Shown here: piece after piece, positions 40,323 through 49,254 of the stretch
Layout: each line of letters starts with the position of its first letter
Numbering within the stretch: the first letter of the stretch is position 1
Origin: JBQLZO01 sp052168315
GTDB lineage: Bacteria > Planctomycetota > Phycisphaerae > Phycisphaerales > UBA1924
Assembly (NCBI GenBank): GCA_052168315.1
Contig: JBQLZO010000083.1
Location: 1 to 63,483, forward strand
Length of the DNA: 63,483 bases
Direction: 5' to 3'
Notes under the pieces: model-generated
Databases searched by the model: none
What the model saw: the letters and a program-made list of their open reading frames with translations, nothing else
Told to the model about the DNA's origin: nothing
Made by a program: the position numbers and the translations under genes

Positions 40323-40357
40323 CCCCCCCCCAACCCCCCCAACCCCCCCAACCGCCC
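40323..40357 (+). repeat. C-tract repeat C9-AA-C7-AA-C7-AA, quadruplex/i-motif candidate
   Basis: Runs of nine, seven and seven cytosines separated by AA, then CCGCCC. The complementary strand has the G runs needed for a G-quadruplex. It is in the probable 5' leader of DAHP synthase. Confidence 0.8.
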
Positions 40358-40429
40358 GTTTGCCATTCTTCGGTTCCCAGCGCCGGTCCATTCCCCCCCA
40401 TGCCCGATTGCGGACACGGTATTCGCGCG

Positions 40430-41863
40430 ATGAAGAGCACCCAAGCCAAGCCCGAGCAGCGACCGGAGCCGCAGCCCGCGGGGGATGCGGGAGGCGTGCG
40501 CTCGGAGGACGGTTGGTCGCCGGAGTCGTGGAAGGCCCGGCTGCAGCCGCACCAGTTTCTTTATGGTGATCGTGATGCGGTGAGCGCGGCGGTGGCGAAG
40601 CTGCGGGCGTTCCCGCCGCTGGTGACCTCGGGCGAGATCGAGCGGCTGTTGCATCTGCTGGGCGAGGCGCAGGAGGGGCGGCGGTTCCTGCTGCAGGGCG
40701 GGGACTGCGCGGAGGCTCTGGATGACTGCCGTCCCGAGCCGATCACGAACAAGCTGAAGATCCTGCTGCAGATGTCGCTGGTGCTGGCGCACGGGCTGCA
40801 GCGGCCGATCGTGCGGGTGGGTCGGTTCGCGGGTCAGTACACGAAGCCGCGTTCGTCGCCGATGGAGACGCGCGATGGTGTGTCGCTGCCGTCGTATTTC
40901 GGTGACCTGGTGAACGGGGCGGAGTTCACGGAGGAGTCGCGGACGCCGAACCCGCACTTGATGGTGCGGGGGTACCAGCACGCGGGGGTGACGCTGAACT
41001 TCATCCGGGCGCTGATCGATTCGGGGTTCGCCGACCTGCACCATCCGGAGCAGTGGGATCTGTCGTTTCTGGACCACGCGTCGATGCGTCCGGAGCTGCG
41101 TGCGGAATACCAGGCGATGGCGGGGGAGCTGGCCTCGGCGCTGCGGTTCGTGGAGGCGGTGGGCGAGACGCGGCTGGGGGAGATGAACCGGACGGAGTTC
41201 TTCACCTCGCACGAGGGGTTGAACCTGCTGTACGAGTCGGCGCAGACACGGCGCGTGCCGCGGAAGGCGGGGTACTGGAACCTGACGACGCACATGCCGT
41301 GGATCGGCGAGCGGACGCGGGCGCTGGACGGGGCGCATGTCGAGTTCTTCCGCGGGATCCGCAATCCGGTGGGGGTGAAGGTGGGGGCGGGCGCCGATCC
41401 GGGCGAGGTGATCAGGCTCGTGGAGACGCTGAACCCCGAGGATGCGCCGGGCAAGCTGGTGCTGATCACGCGGATGGGCGCGAAGAAGGTGCGCCAGGCG
41501 CTGCCGCCGCTGCTGGCCCGGGTGCGCGAGTCCGGTCGGCGGGTGCTGTGGGTGTGCGACCCGATGCACGGGAACACGCTCTCGACGGCGGGTGGGATCA
41601 AGACGCGCAGCTTCGATGACATCCTGTTTGAATTGACGGCGGTGTTCGATGCGCACCGGCAGGCGGGGACGATCCTGGGCGGGGTGCACTTCGAGCTGAC
41701 GGGCGAGGATGTCACGGAGTGCGTGGGCGGGGCGACCGGGCTGAGCGAGGGGGATCTGGCGCGGAACTACACCTCGCCTTGCGATCCGCGGCTGAATTAC
41801 GCCCAGGCGATGGAGATGGCGTTTCTGCTGGCCCGGCATCTGCGGGCGACGCCGGCGGGGTGA
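40430..41863 (+). CDS. aroG: Class II 3-deoxy-7-phosphoheptulonate synthase
   Basis: First step of the shikimate pathway: PEP plus erythrose 4-phosphate gives DAHP. It is the plant/actinobacterial class II form, of 477 residues. Diagnostic stretches are QGGDCAEAL, RVGRFAGQYTKPRSSP, RTEFFTSHEGLNLLYE, WIGERTRALDGAHVEFF, NPVGVKVG, CDPMHGNT, GGVHFELTGEDVTEC and TSPCDPRLN. Metal-binding Cys, His, Glu and Asp lie in these. I set the start at ATG 40430; ATG 40400 would add ten residues with a less typical composition. The gene symbol is by function because class II enzymes are named differently in different groups. Confidence 0.95.
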   Translation: MKSTQAKPEQRPEPQPAGDAGGVRSEDGWSPESWKARLQPHQFLYGDRDAVSAAVAKLRAFPPLVTSGEIERLLHLLGEAQEGRRFLLQGGDCAEALDDCRPEPITNKLKILLQMSLVLAHGLQRPIVRVGRFAGQYTKPRSSPMETRDGVSLPSYFGDLVNGAEFTEESRTPNPHLMVRGYQHAGVTLNFIRALIDSGFADLHHPEQWDLSFLDHASMRPELRAEYQAMAGELASALRFVEAVGETRLGEMNRTEFFTSHEGLNLLYESAQTRRVPRKAGYWNLTTHMPWIGERTRALDGAHVEFFRGIRNPVGVKVGAGADPGEVIRLVETLNPEDAPGKLVLITRMGAKKVRQALPPLLARVRESGRRVLWVCDPMHGNTLSTAGGIKTRSFDDILFELTAVFDAHRQAGTILGGVHFELTGEDVTECVGGATGLSEGDLARNYTSPCDPRLNYAQAMEMAFLLARHLRATPAG

Positions 41864-41978
41864 GTGCGGGTTGAGTGCGGGTTGGGGCGTGTCGGGGGCG
41901 GTGGGGCGTGTCCCGAGCGCGGGCGCACGGGGGGTGTTCGGGGCGCCGGGGGTGGGCGATCGGTGGTCGTGCGCGATC

Positions 41979-41984
41979 TATCGT
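41979..41984 (+). promoter_or_regulatory. -10 hexamer TATCGT, leaderless start
   Basis: Ends 5 nt before ATG 41990. Confidence 0.5.
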
Positions 41985-41989
41985 TGCCC

Positions 41990-44900
41990 ATGACCAATTC
42001 CGATCGAACGGCGTGCCGGCAGGATGATTCAGACCATGCCCCGAATGTGGTGGGGCGCGCGGCGATAGGGCGCGGGGCGGTGGGTGCGCGGCGTGGGCGA
42101 GTGCGCTGCGGCGGGATCAGGAAGTGGCTGATCGTGGCGCTGGTGCTGCTGGTGGTGCTGGCGCTGGGGGTGGGGATCGCGGCGCCGTTCGTGGTCGCGG
42201 GGCTGGTGCGGAGCGGGATCGAGGATGCGGCGGCGTCATCGATCGAGGGTTCGGTGGTGGTGGGGGATGTGTCGGCGGGGTGGACGGGTCCGATCGGGGT
42301 GGATGAGCTGGTGCTGCGCGATCCGCAGGGCACGGAGGTGGCGCGTGTGAGCGCGCGCACGGATCGGGGGATGCTGCCGCTGGCGCTGGGCGCGATCGGC
42401 GGGAATCTTGATCTGGGCACGATCACGGTGTCCGGGCAGGCGATTCTGGAGCGGGCGGGCGATGGGGAGCTGACGATCGCGCGGGCGCTGAAGGCGCGGC
42501 CATCGGGGGCGGCGCCGAGGCCGACGGGCGCGCCGTCGCCGGCGGGGTCGGGCGGTGGGAGCGGGGGTGGTGGTGAGCTTCCGACGGGGCTGCGGGCGAC
42601 GCTGGACATCACGGGTGTGGATGTGCTGGTGCGGGATGGGCAGCAGGCGGTGGCGGGGCTGCGCGGGGTGTCGGGCGGCGGTGTGATTGACATCGGTTCG
42701 CCGATCAGCCTGTCGTTCAAGGCGACGCCGGTGACGAGCGCAACGCCGATCACGCTGACGGTGCGGGCGGAGAACTACGCGGATGCGGCTGGCGCGCTGA
42801 CGGCGGGGAGCGCGGAGGTGGTGGTCACGCTGGATGCGGCGGTGCCGGATGCGGAGATCGACGCGGGCGTGCGGGCGCTGACGGGCGTGGTTCCGCCGGT
42901 GACGGGTGGTCCATCGGGTGGGCAGACGACGGCGTCGATCGCGCTGAAGGTCTCGGGCGGTCGGATCACGCTGCACGAGGGTCGGGCGCTGGCGATCGAA
43001 GGGGCGATCCCGCCGGCGCTGGTCGCGAGCGCGACCGGGTACGCCGGTGGTGCGCTGGAGCTGGATCCGGGGGCACGGTTCGGGGTGCGGATCGACCAGC
43101 TCAACGCGCCGGTGGAGGGGGCGAAGGGTGACTGGCGTGGGGCGGCGCTGGATGCGTCGATGGCGCTGGAGGGGGTGAGCGGTGGGTTCCAGATGGGCGC
43201 GAATGGGCCTTCGGACCCCGCGGGGGCAGAGGCGAGCGGCGGGCGGCTGACGCCGTTCGCGGTGAGCGCGCGCCCGGCTCGGATCGTGCTCGATCCGGGG
43301 ACGGGGCTGCTGACGGTGGATGGCGGCGGGAGCGCGACGATCGATGGAGAGCCGGCGGGGACGATGTCGCTGGATGCGGAGATCGGTGATGCGCTGGCGG
43401 GCGATGGTTCGATCGCGACGGAGCTTCCGGGGATTCTGCGGGCTGCGCTCGAGGTCGATGGGGTGATGACGGATGCGCCGTGGATCGCGATGGTCGAGCG
43501 GCTGACGGGCGCGCCGATCGCGGCGGTGCTGGGCGAGCGTGCGACGCTCAGCGCCACGGCGGCGCTGCCGTCGAGCGAGCAGCGGACGGGGACGGTCGAG
43601 ATTCTCGGCGGGATCACGCTGGATTCGCCGCGGACGCGGGCGGGGATTGGGTTCGCGGTGTCGACCAACGGGGTGCGGGCGGATGGAGAGGGTGTTTCGA
43701 TCAGCACGAGCGCGGCGGCGCCGGTGCTGCGGGCGATGGGGATCGAGCTGAGCGGCGAGGGGTATCGGGGCGAACTCTCGGGGACCACGGCGACGGTGAG
43801 CATCCCGGCGTTCTTCGTGCCGATCGTCGATCGGGGCCCGGACCTGGGCGGCTCGAGCGGGGAGGCGATCGTGGAGGTGCGGGATGCGCGGGGCACGCTC
43901 ATCGCGGATCGCTCCGTGCCGGTGGATCTGCAGCTGCTGCGTCTGACGGCGACGCTGCGCCCGGATCAGCCGGCGGAGGCGTCGCTGGTGGGCACGGCGG
44001 CGGCGGATGGCGCGCCGATCGGGATCAACGGTCGGATCGTCGTGCCGGATCCGGATGCGCTGCTGGCGGACGATGGGGCGGGCGGGGCGGTGGCGCTGGC
44101 TAAGTCCGGGTTCGCGGGCGATGTGCGGCTTGAGGGCCTGCCGATGCGGCTTGCGGCGCTGGTCGATGCGGCGCTGGGCGAGCAGCTCGACGCGGCGATG
44201 GGCGAGCGTGTGGATGTGACGGCGGAGGTGTCGGACTGGGCGCCGGACAGCGCGGGGTCGGATGCGGTGCGGACGCTTCTGACGCTGACGGCCGAGGGAG
44301 GTCGGGGGAGGCTGAAGGGGGCCGCGGATGTGACGATGGGCGGGGAATCGCTGAGCGTGGCGACGCGGGGCGATGGGTTCCAATTGCTGCTGCGCGAGCC
44401 GCAGCGGCTCGTGGACACGCTGGAACTGGAGGGGATGTCGCTGGATGTCGGCGGCCCGCTGGCGGTGTACTTGGTCGATGTGGATGCATCGATCGGTGGC
44501 GGGGAGGCGGCGACGCCGGAGGTGCGGAGCGCGAAGGTGGAGGTGCGCGCGCCCCGCGTGGCGGCGCGGATCGACCCGGTGGAGGGCTCGCAGGGGCAGG
44601 CGAGCACGATCACGCTGCGCGACACGGCGATCGATCTGACGCTGGATGCGGAGGGGTGGGGCGATCTGGCGATCCGCTCGGGCGGGGATGCGGACGGTCA
44701 GGCGCTGAGCATGGATGGGTCGATCGGCGTGCGGGGCGCGCTGGCGCGCGCGATGGATCCGGCGGGGTTCCTCGGGTCGTCAGCGCCGCTGGAGACGCGC
44801 GGCTCGTGGACGGTGTCGGGGCTTTCGGGTGGTGTGCTGCGGGTGCTGGATCCGGCGCTGCCGGGTGTGGCCGATGCGGCAGCGCCCGCGCCGATCCGCC

Positions 44901-47221
44901 TGGAGGTGGTGGCATCGCGCACGGGGCCGGAGGGTGTGGAGCCCGGGGCTGGCGCGGGCGGCGCGATCGAGGCGCCGGGGTTCGTGGCCCGGGTCGTCGA
45001 TGGGCGGGGTTCGCGGTTGGGGGCGACGCGAGTGGCGCTGGATGGATCGCGATTGGTGGTCGGGCCGACGGTGGCGGGGGTTCGGATCGATCGTGAACTC
45101 ATCCGTCGGGGGGCGGCGCTGGCGGAGATCGATCCGGCGGGCGTGCCGGCGCCGGTCGATCCGTTCGCGATCGATGCGCGGGTGACGACGCTCCGGTATC
45201 CGCTGGTGGACGGCGGGTCGATCGATCCGCTGGATCCCGAGGGTGGGTACGAGGCGACGGTGACGGCGGGGCCGGGCGATGTCGTGCTGCGGTTGCCGGA
45301 GGGTGCGGGGAGTGCGGGCGGGATGGCGGTGGGGATCCGTGGCCTGCGTGCGTTCCGGCGTGTGGCTCCGGGCGATGCGTCGGCGAGCGGGCAGGGGTTG
45401 GTCGCGTCGTTCTTTGATCCGCAGGATGGGAACGCTTCGCTGGGGTCGATCGATGCCAGCGCGGGGGTGGACGATCTCTCGAGCGTGCGCGTGCTGGGCG
45501 AGGGGCTGCGGCTGGGTCAGATCGCGCGGCGGCTGGGGCTTGGCGATGCGCCGGCGTTGGCGCTGGGAGAGGGGGCGACGCGGATCGAGCTGAGGGGTGG
45601 GGCCGCGGGTGGTGGGGATGGATCGCAGCGGGTGCGGGTGGATGCGGATGTGCGCGCGCCGCGGCTGAGCGTGGCGGGCGTGGCGGGGTACGACACGGCG
45701 AGCGGGCGGATGGGGATCATTGAGCCGATGTCGTTGTCGTGGGATCTGGATCGGCGGTTCGTCGATCGCTTCGTGTTCGGCGATGAGCCGCTCGCGGGCG
45801 GGAGCGGTGGTGATAGCGGAGCGCCGCTGGTGCGGCTTTCGAGCGATGTGCGGGTCGAGGGTGCGATCGAGGCGCTGGACCTTGTGCTCGCGGATGAGGC
45901 GGCTGGTCGTGCGATGAGCTTCAACAGCGCGACGGCGCGGCTGAAGACGGGGGCGATCACGCTGGTGCCGGTGCGGGGGCAGCCAGCGCAGCTGGGTTCG
46001 CTGGCGCTGAACATCACGCCGGAGGCGGGGCGGCCGGGCGTGCTTGCGCTGAGCCTGCGGAGCGATGCGACCGTTGGTGGGGCTTCGGGCGGCGGCGCGG
46101 GCGGGAGCGGGGCGACGCCGCTTTCGGCCGATGGTCGCGTGCGGGTGCCGACGGTGGATCGAGCGGGCGAGGTGACGCTGACCGCGCGGGGTGATCTGCC
46201 GACGCTGGCGATCGATGCGATCGCGCGGTCGGGGCAGACGCTGGCGGCGCTGCTGGGCGATCGGACGCGGTTCGAGTTCAGCGCGGATGGGCTCGCGACG
46301 GATCTCTCATCGGGGGGGATCCGGGCCGCGCTGGATTCGGCGAACGCGGCGGTGCGTCTGCGTGGCGCGGCCGACGATGGGAAGCTGGTCATTGGAAGCG
46401 TGCCCGGCGATTCCGGGGCGGTCACGGAGGCGCGGCTGAGCATCCTGACGCCTGATGCGTCGCGGGAGCTGTTCCGCCCGTTGTTCCCGATCTTTTCGAG
46501 CATCCAGAAGCGTTCGACGGATCGTCCGACGCTTCTGAGCGTGGAGCGGTTGTCGCTGCCGATGACCGGCGACATCGCGGGGGTGTCGGGTCGGTTCTCG
46601 CTGGATCTGGGCGAGGTGAACTTCGAGACGCCGCCGATCGTGGGCTCGGTTCTGAAGGCGACGGGCGGTCGGGAGGCGGGCACGATCGGCACGGAGCTGG
46701 CGCCGGTGGTGGTGACGATCGAGGATGGTGTGGCGAGCTACGAGCCGTGGGCCATTCCGATCGGCGAGTTCACGCTACACCTGAGCGGTCGGGTGAATCT
46801 GGCGACGCAGCGCGTGGATGAGATGATGCTGTATGTGCCGATCGGGGCGCTGGCGGCGGAGTTCTCGAGCCAGTTCTCGCGGTTGCCGGTGATCGGTCGG
46901 ATCTCGACGGCGGCGTTCCGACTTTCGGGTCCGATCGATGCGCTCAAGCTTGAGCCGGTGCTGGACCCGGCGACGCTGCTGAAGATCCAGGGCGTTGGCG
47001 GCGGGCCCGGCGGCGGATCGGGCGATCCGGTGCGGGACTTGATTCGCGAGGGGCTGCGAGAGGGGCTGCGCGAGTCCGGCAAGATCGATGAGCGGACGGG
47101 GGGCGCGATCGATGATCTGCTGCGGGGGATCGGTCGGCCGCGGCGGGATGAGGGCAAGAAAGAGGAACCGCCAGCGCCCGATGAGCCGAAGGAGGATGGC
47201 GAGGGCGATGGAGGACTGTGA
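41990..47221 (+). CDS. Very large AsmA-like envelope protein
   Basis: A 1743-residue protein. After a basic N-terminus, one membrane helix (about residues 45-70) anchors it in the inner membrane, and the rest is periplasmic. The first periplasmic stretch, with VRSGIEDAAASSIEGSVVVG then ISAGW-like strands, has the beta-strand pattern of AsmA proteins. Many VTLDG/VEVDG-type strands recur along the chain. The end, GRVNLATQRVDEMMLYVPIG then RLSGPIDALKLEPVLD, is the AsmA C-terminal signature. Such proteins form long grooves that move phospholipids between membranes. It is about three times the size of E. coli AsmA, near YhdP or TamB in scale. The start is leaderless. Confidence 0.85.
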   Translation: MTNSDRTACRQDDSDHAPNVVGRAAIGRGAVGARRGRVRCGGIRKWLIVALVLLVVLALGVGIAAPFVVAGLVRSGIEDAAASSIEGSVVVGDVSAGWTGPIGVDELVLRDPQGTEVARVSARTDRGMLPLALGAIGGNLDLGTITVSGQAILERAGDGELTIARALKARPSGAAPRPTGAPSPAGSGGGSGGGGELPTGLRATLDITGVDVLVRDGQQAVAGLRGVSGGGVIDIGSPISLSFKATPVTSATPITLTVRAENYADAAGALTAGSAEVVVTLDAAVPDAEIDAGVRALTGVVPPVTGGPSGGQTTASIALKVSGGRITLHEGRALAIEGAIPPALVASATGYAGGALELDPGARFGVRIDQLNAPVEGAKGDWRGAALDASMALEGVSGGFQMGANGPSDPAGAEASGGRLTPFAVSARPARIVLDPGTGLLTVDGGGSATIDGEPAGTMSLDAEIGDALAGDGSIATELPGILRAALEVDGVMTDAPWIAMVERLTGAPIAAVLGERATLSATAALPSSEQRTGTVEILGGITLDSPRTRAGIGFAVSTNGVRADGEGVSISTSAAAPVLRAMGIELSGEGYRGELSGTTATVSIPAFFVPIVDRGPDLGGSSGEAIVEVRDARGTLIADRSVPVDLQLLRLTATLRPDQPAEASLVGTAAADGAPIGINGRIVVPDPDALLADDGAGGAVALAKSGFAGDVRLEGLPMRLAALVDAALGEQLDAAMGERVDVTAEVSDWAPDSAGSDAVRTLLTLTAEGGRGRLKGAADVTMGGESLSVATRGDGFQLLLREPQRLVDTLELEGMSLDVGGPLAVYLVDVDASIGGGEAATPEVRSAKVEVRAPRVAARIDPVEGSQGQASTITLRDTAIDLTLDAEGWGDLAIRSGGDADGQALSMDGSIGVRGALARAMDPAGFLGSSAPLETRGSWTVSGLSGGVLRVLDPALPGVADAAAPAPIRLEVVASRTGPEGVEPGAGAGGAIEAPGFVARVVDGRGSRLGATRVALDGSRLVVGPTVAGVRIDRELIRRGAALAEIDPAGVPAPVDPFAIDARVTTLRYPLVDGGSIDPLDPEGGYEATVTAGPGDVVLRLPEGAGSAGGMAVGIRGLRAFRRVAPGDASASGQGLVASFFDPQDGNASLGSIDASAGVDDLSSVRVLGEGLRLGQIARRLGLGDAPALALGEGATRIELRGGAAGGGDGSQRVRVDADVRAPRLSVAGVAGYDTASGRMGIIEPMSLSWDLDRRFVDRFVFGDEPLAGGSGGDSGAPLVRLSSDVRVEGAIEALDLVLADEAAGRAMSFNSATARLKTGAITLVPVRGQPAQLGSLALNITPEAGRPGVLALSLRSDATVGGASGGGAGGSGATPLSADGRVRVPTVDRAGEVTLTARGDLPTLAIDAIARSGQTLAALLGDRTRFEFSADGLATDLSSGGIRAALDSANAAVRLRGAADDGKLVIGSVPGDSGAVTEARLSILTPDASRELFRPLFPIFSSIQKRSTDRPTLLSVERLSLPMTGDIAGVSGRFSLDLGEVNFETPPIVGSVLKATGGREAGTIGTELAPVVVTIEDGVASYEPWAIPIGEFTLHLSGRVNLATQRVDEMMLYVPIGALAAEFSSQFSRLPVIGRISTAAFRLSGPIDALKLEPVLDPATLLKIQGVGGGPGGGSGDPVRDLIREGLREGLRESGKIDERTGGAIDDLLRGIGRPRRDEGKKEEPPAPDEPKEDGEGDGGL

Positions 47222-47285
47222 GGCGATAGCGCGGATTGCGGCTGGGAAGGGGACAGCGTTGATGGTGGGCCCGCGTCAGCGCGTG

Positions 47286-48962
47286 TCAGGCGGCGGGTGA
47301 TGAGGGGGTGTCCGCGGGGCGGTGTTCCGTTTCGGGTGCTGCCGGTTCATCCGGTGCGTTTGCGGCGGGTCGGACGGTGGCGGCGCGCTGGTCGTTGGCA
47401 GCGGAGCGCATGGCTTCGATTTTCTCCATGTCGAACTCTCGGCGGACGATCTCGGATGGGCCTGGCCTGCGGAGGAGGACGGTGTCTCCGGCGTCGAGCC
47501 CAGCGACGACCTCTGCCATGGTGGAGGATCGGCGTCCGACGATGACGGGGCTTGGCGCGAATCGTCCTGCCTCGGGCTTGTAGACGAAGGCGACATCGCC
47601 CTGCATGAAGACGGCCTGGACGGGGATGGACAGGGCGTCGGCGACCTGGCCGAGGACGATCTCGGCCTCACAGCGCATGGAGGGCTTGAGTTCGGTCTTG
47701 AGGGGGTTGGCGTCCAGCGCGATGCGGACCTCGTACTCGCGGAGGTTGGGGTCGCGCCAGCCGCCGGACTCGGCCAGGATTCCGATGGAATCGACGACGC
47801 CTTCGAAGACATGGTCGCTGACGGCGTCGATGCGGATGTTGGCGCGCTGCCCGGTGCGGACGCGGCCGATCATCGCCTCGTGGATGCGGACGACGGCCTG
47901 CATCTCGGTTGTGTCGGGCAGGATGATGATGACCTCGTTGGGGTTCATCTCCTTGCCGATGGCGATGGGCTCATCGTCGTTGCGCCAGCCGCGGTCGGAC
48001 GATGTGCCGTAGACAACGAGCCCGTCATTCGGGGCCTTGATGGTCGCGGCGTCGATCTGGTCGCGGATGTCCTTGACTTCCTGCTGCCGCTGGTCGCGCC
48101 GGGTGCGGGCGTATTCGAGCGCGGACTCGCGGTTGCTTTTCTGGGTCTTGTTCCGCGAGACGACGCGTTCGAGGTCGGCCTTGGCTTCCTCGACATTGCT
48201 GGTGAGCTGTTTGTGGGTCTGCTGGTACTCGTACTCCTGGTAGACCTCCCAGCGGATGCGGGCGGTTTCGAGGTTTGAGGTGGCCTCGATGAGCGCGATC
48301 TCGTCGAGTTCGAGTTCGTCTGAGGAGATGAACTCGCGTTCGAAGAGCTGCTTGGACTGCTCGACCTTTCGGGTGAGGCGCTGGACCTCTCGTTCGGCGC
48401 GATCGATGGCGAGGGTGAGCTCCTGTCGGCGTGCGCGGTCATCGCCTTCGAGCCACTTCTGGAGTTCGATCTCCGCGAGTTCGACGGTGAGGGTGGCCTG
48501 GCGGAGCGCGGATTCGTTGTCCGAGAGCTGGATGGTGAGGTTGGTTTCGGCGAGGTTGAGTTCGTTCTGGGCCGCGATGAGGCGGTCCTCGGCGTCGATG
48601 AGTTGTTTCTCGAGGGCGTCGGTGGAGAGGCGGGCGAGGACATCGCCCTTGCGAACGAATGAGCCTTCGGAGACGACTTCGGTGATGACAGCGCGGGTCT
48701 GGAGCGGGCTTCGGACTTCGGTCTGGCGGCGTGCGGCGAGTTCGCCGTTGGCGGTCGTGCGGATATCGAAGGAGACGACCTGAGCACGCCCGAGGTCATC
48801 GCTGGCTTTGACGACGGCGGCGTCGTTCAGGTTTCCGGACCACATCGCCCATGCGCCGGCTCCCAGTGCGCCGAGCACCACCAAGCCCACGGCTGACTTG
48901 ACGATCACGCCGCCGGTGCGTCGGCGGTTGGTGAGGGTGGGGTGGGGGTGGGCGGTTGGCAT
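47286..48962 (-). CDS. HlyD/MacA-type periplasmic adaptor of an efflux system
   Basis: A 558-residue membrane-fusion protein. A membrane helix at about residues 18-45 is followed by a beta-barrel/lipoyl half (GSFVRKGDVLARL), a long coiled-coil hairpin of about 200 residues (ALEKQLIDAEDRLIAAQ to the ARTRRDQRQQEVKDIRDQ region), and the second lipoyl half with TIKAPNDGLVVYG. Typical beta-barrel segments follow to residue 500. The Ala/Pro tail is disordered. It would bridge an inner-membrane pump with the TolC-like protein encoded upstream. No ABC or RND pump is adjacent, so the partner must lie elsewhere. GAGGAG precedes the ATG by 5 nt. Confidence 0.9.
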   Translation of the reverse strand: MPTAHPHPTLTNRRRTGGVIVKSAVGLVVLGALGAGAWAMWSGNLNDAAVVKASDDLGRAQVVSFDIRTTANGELAARRQTEVRSPLQTRAVITEVVSEGSFVRKGDVLARLSTDALEKQLIDAEDRLIAAQNELNLAETNLTIQLSDNESALRQATLTVELAEIELQKWLEGDDRARRQELTLAIDRAEREVQRLTRKVEQSKQLFEREFISSDELELDEIALIEATSNLETARIRWEVYQEYEYQQTHKQLTSNVEEAKADLERVVSRNKTQKSNRESALEYARTRRDQRQQEVKDIRDQIDAATIKAPNDGLVVYGTSSDRGWRNDDEPIAIGKEMNPNEVIIILPDTTEMQAVVRIHEAMIGRVRTGQRANIRIDAVSDHVFEGVVDSIGILAESGGWRDPNLREYEVRIALDANPLKTELKPSMRCEAEIVLGQVADALSIPVQAVFMQGDVAFVYKPEAGRFAPSPVIVGRRSSTMAEVVAGLDAGDTVLLRRPGPSEIVRREFDMEKIEAMRSAANDQRAATVRPAANAPDEPAAPETEHRPADTPSSPAA

Positions 48963-49254
48963 CTGGGCTCCTCTTCCGATTCTGGCGGGTCGGTCGCTGG
49001 CGGGGTGGGTCGTGGGGAATCGCCCGGTGGGTCTCCAGCGACGGGGTTGCGTCGCGTCGCGGGAGGTGGGGCGGCGTTTCCGGGATGCTCTCGGTGGTGA
49101 GAACCCGGTGGCGCGGGTGATTGTTCGGGAAGTCGTTGAGATCGGACGGAAACAGGGAATATCTGGATGGTGTGGGGGAAGGGGGTGGGCGTCGTGGTCC
49201 GGGGCGTCGGTCGGGGCGTTGGTCGGTTCGGGGGAGCGGACTGGGCGGATTCGA

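Noticed and set aside
40400..40429. Upstream ATG for DAHP synthase
   Set aside because: It adds ten residues with two Cys/Gly-rich turns not typical of the family; ATG 40430 gives the normal N-terminus. It cannot be fully excluded.
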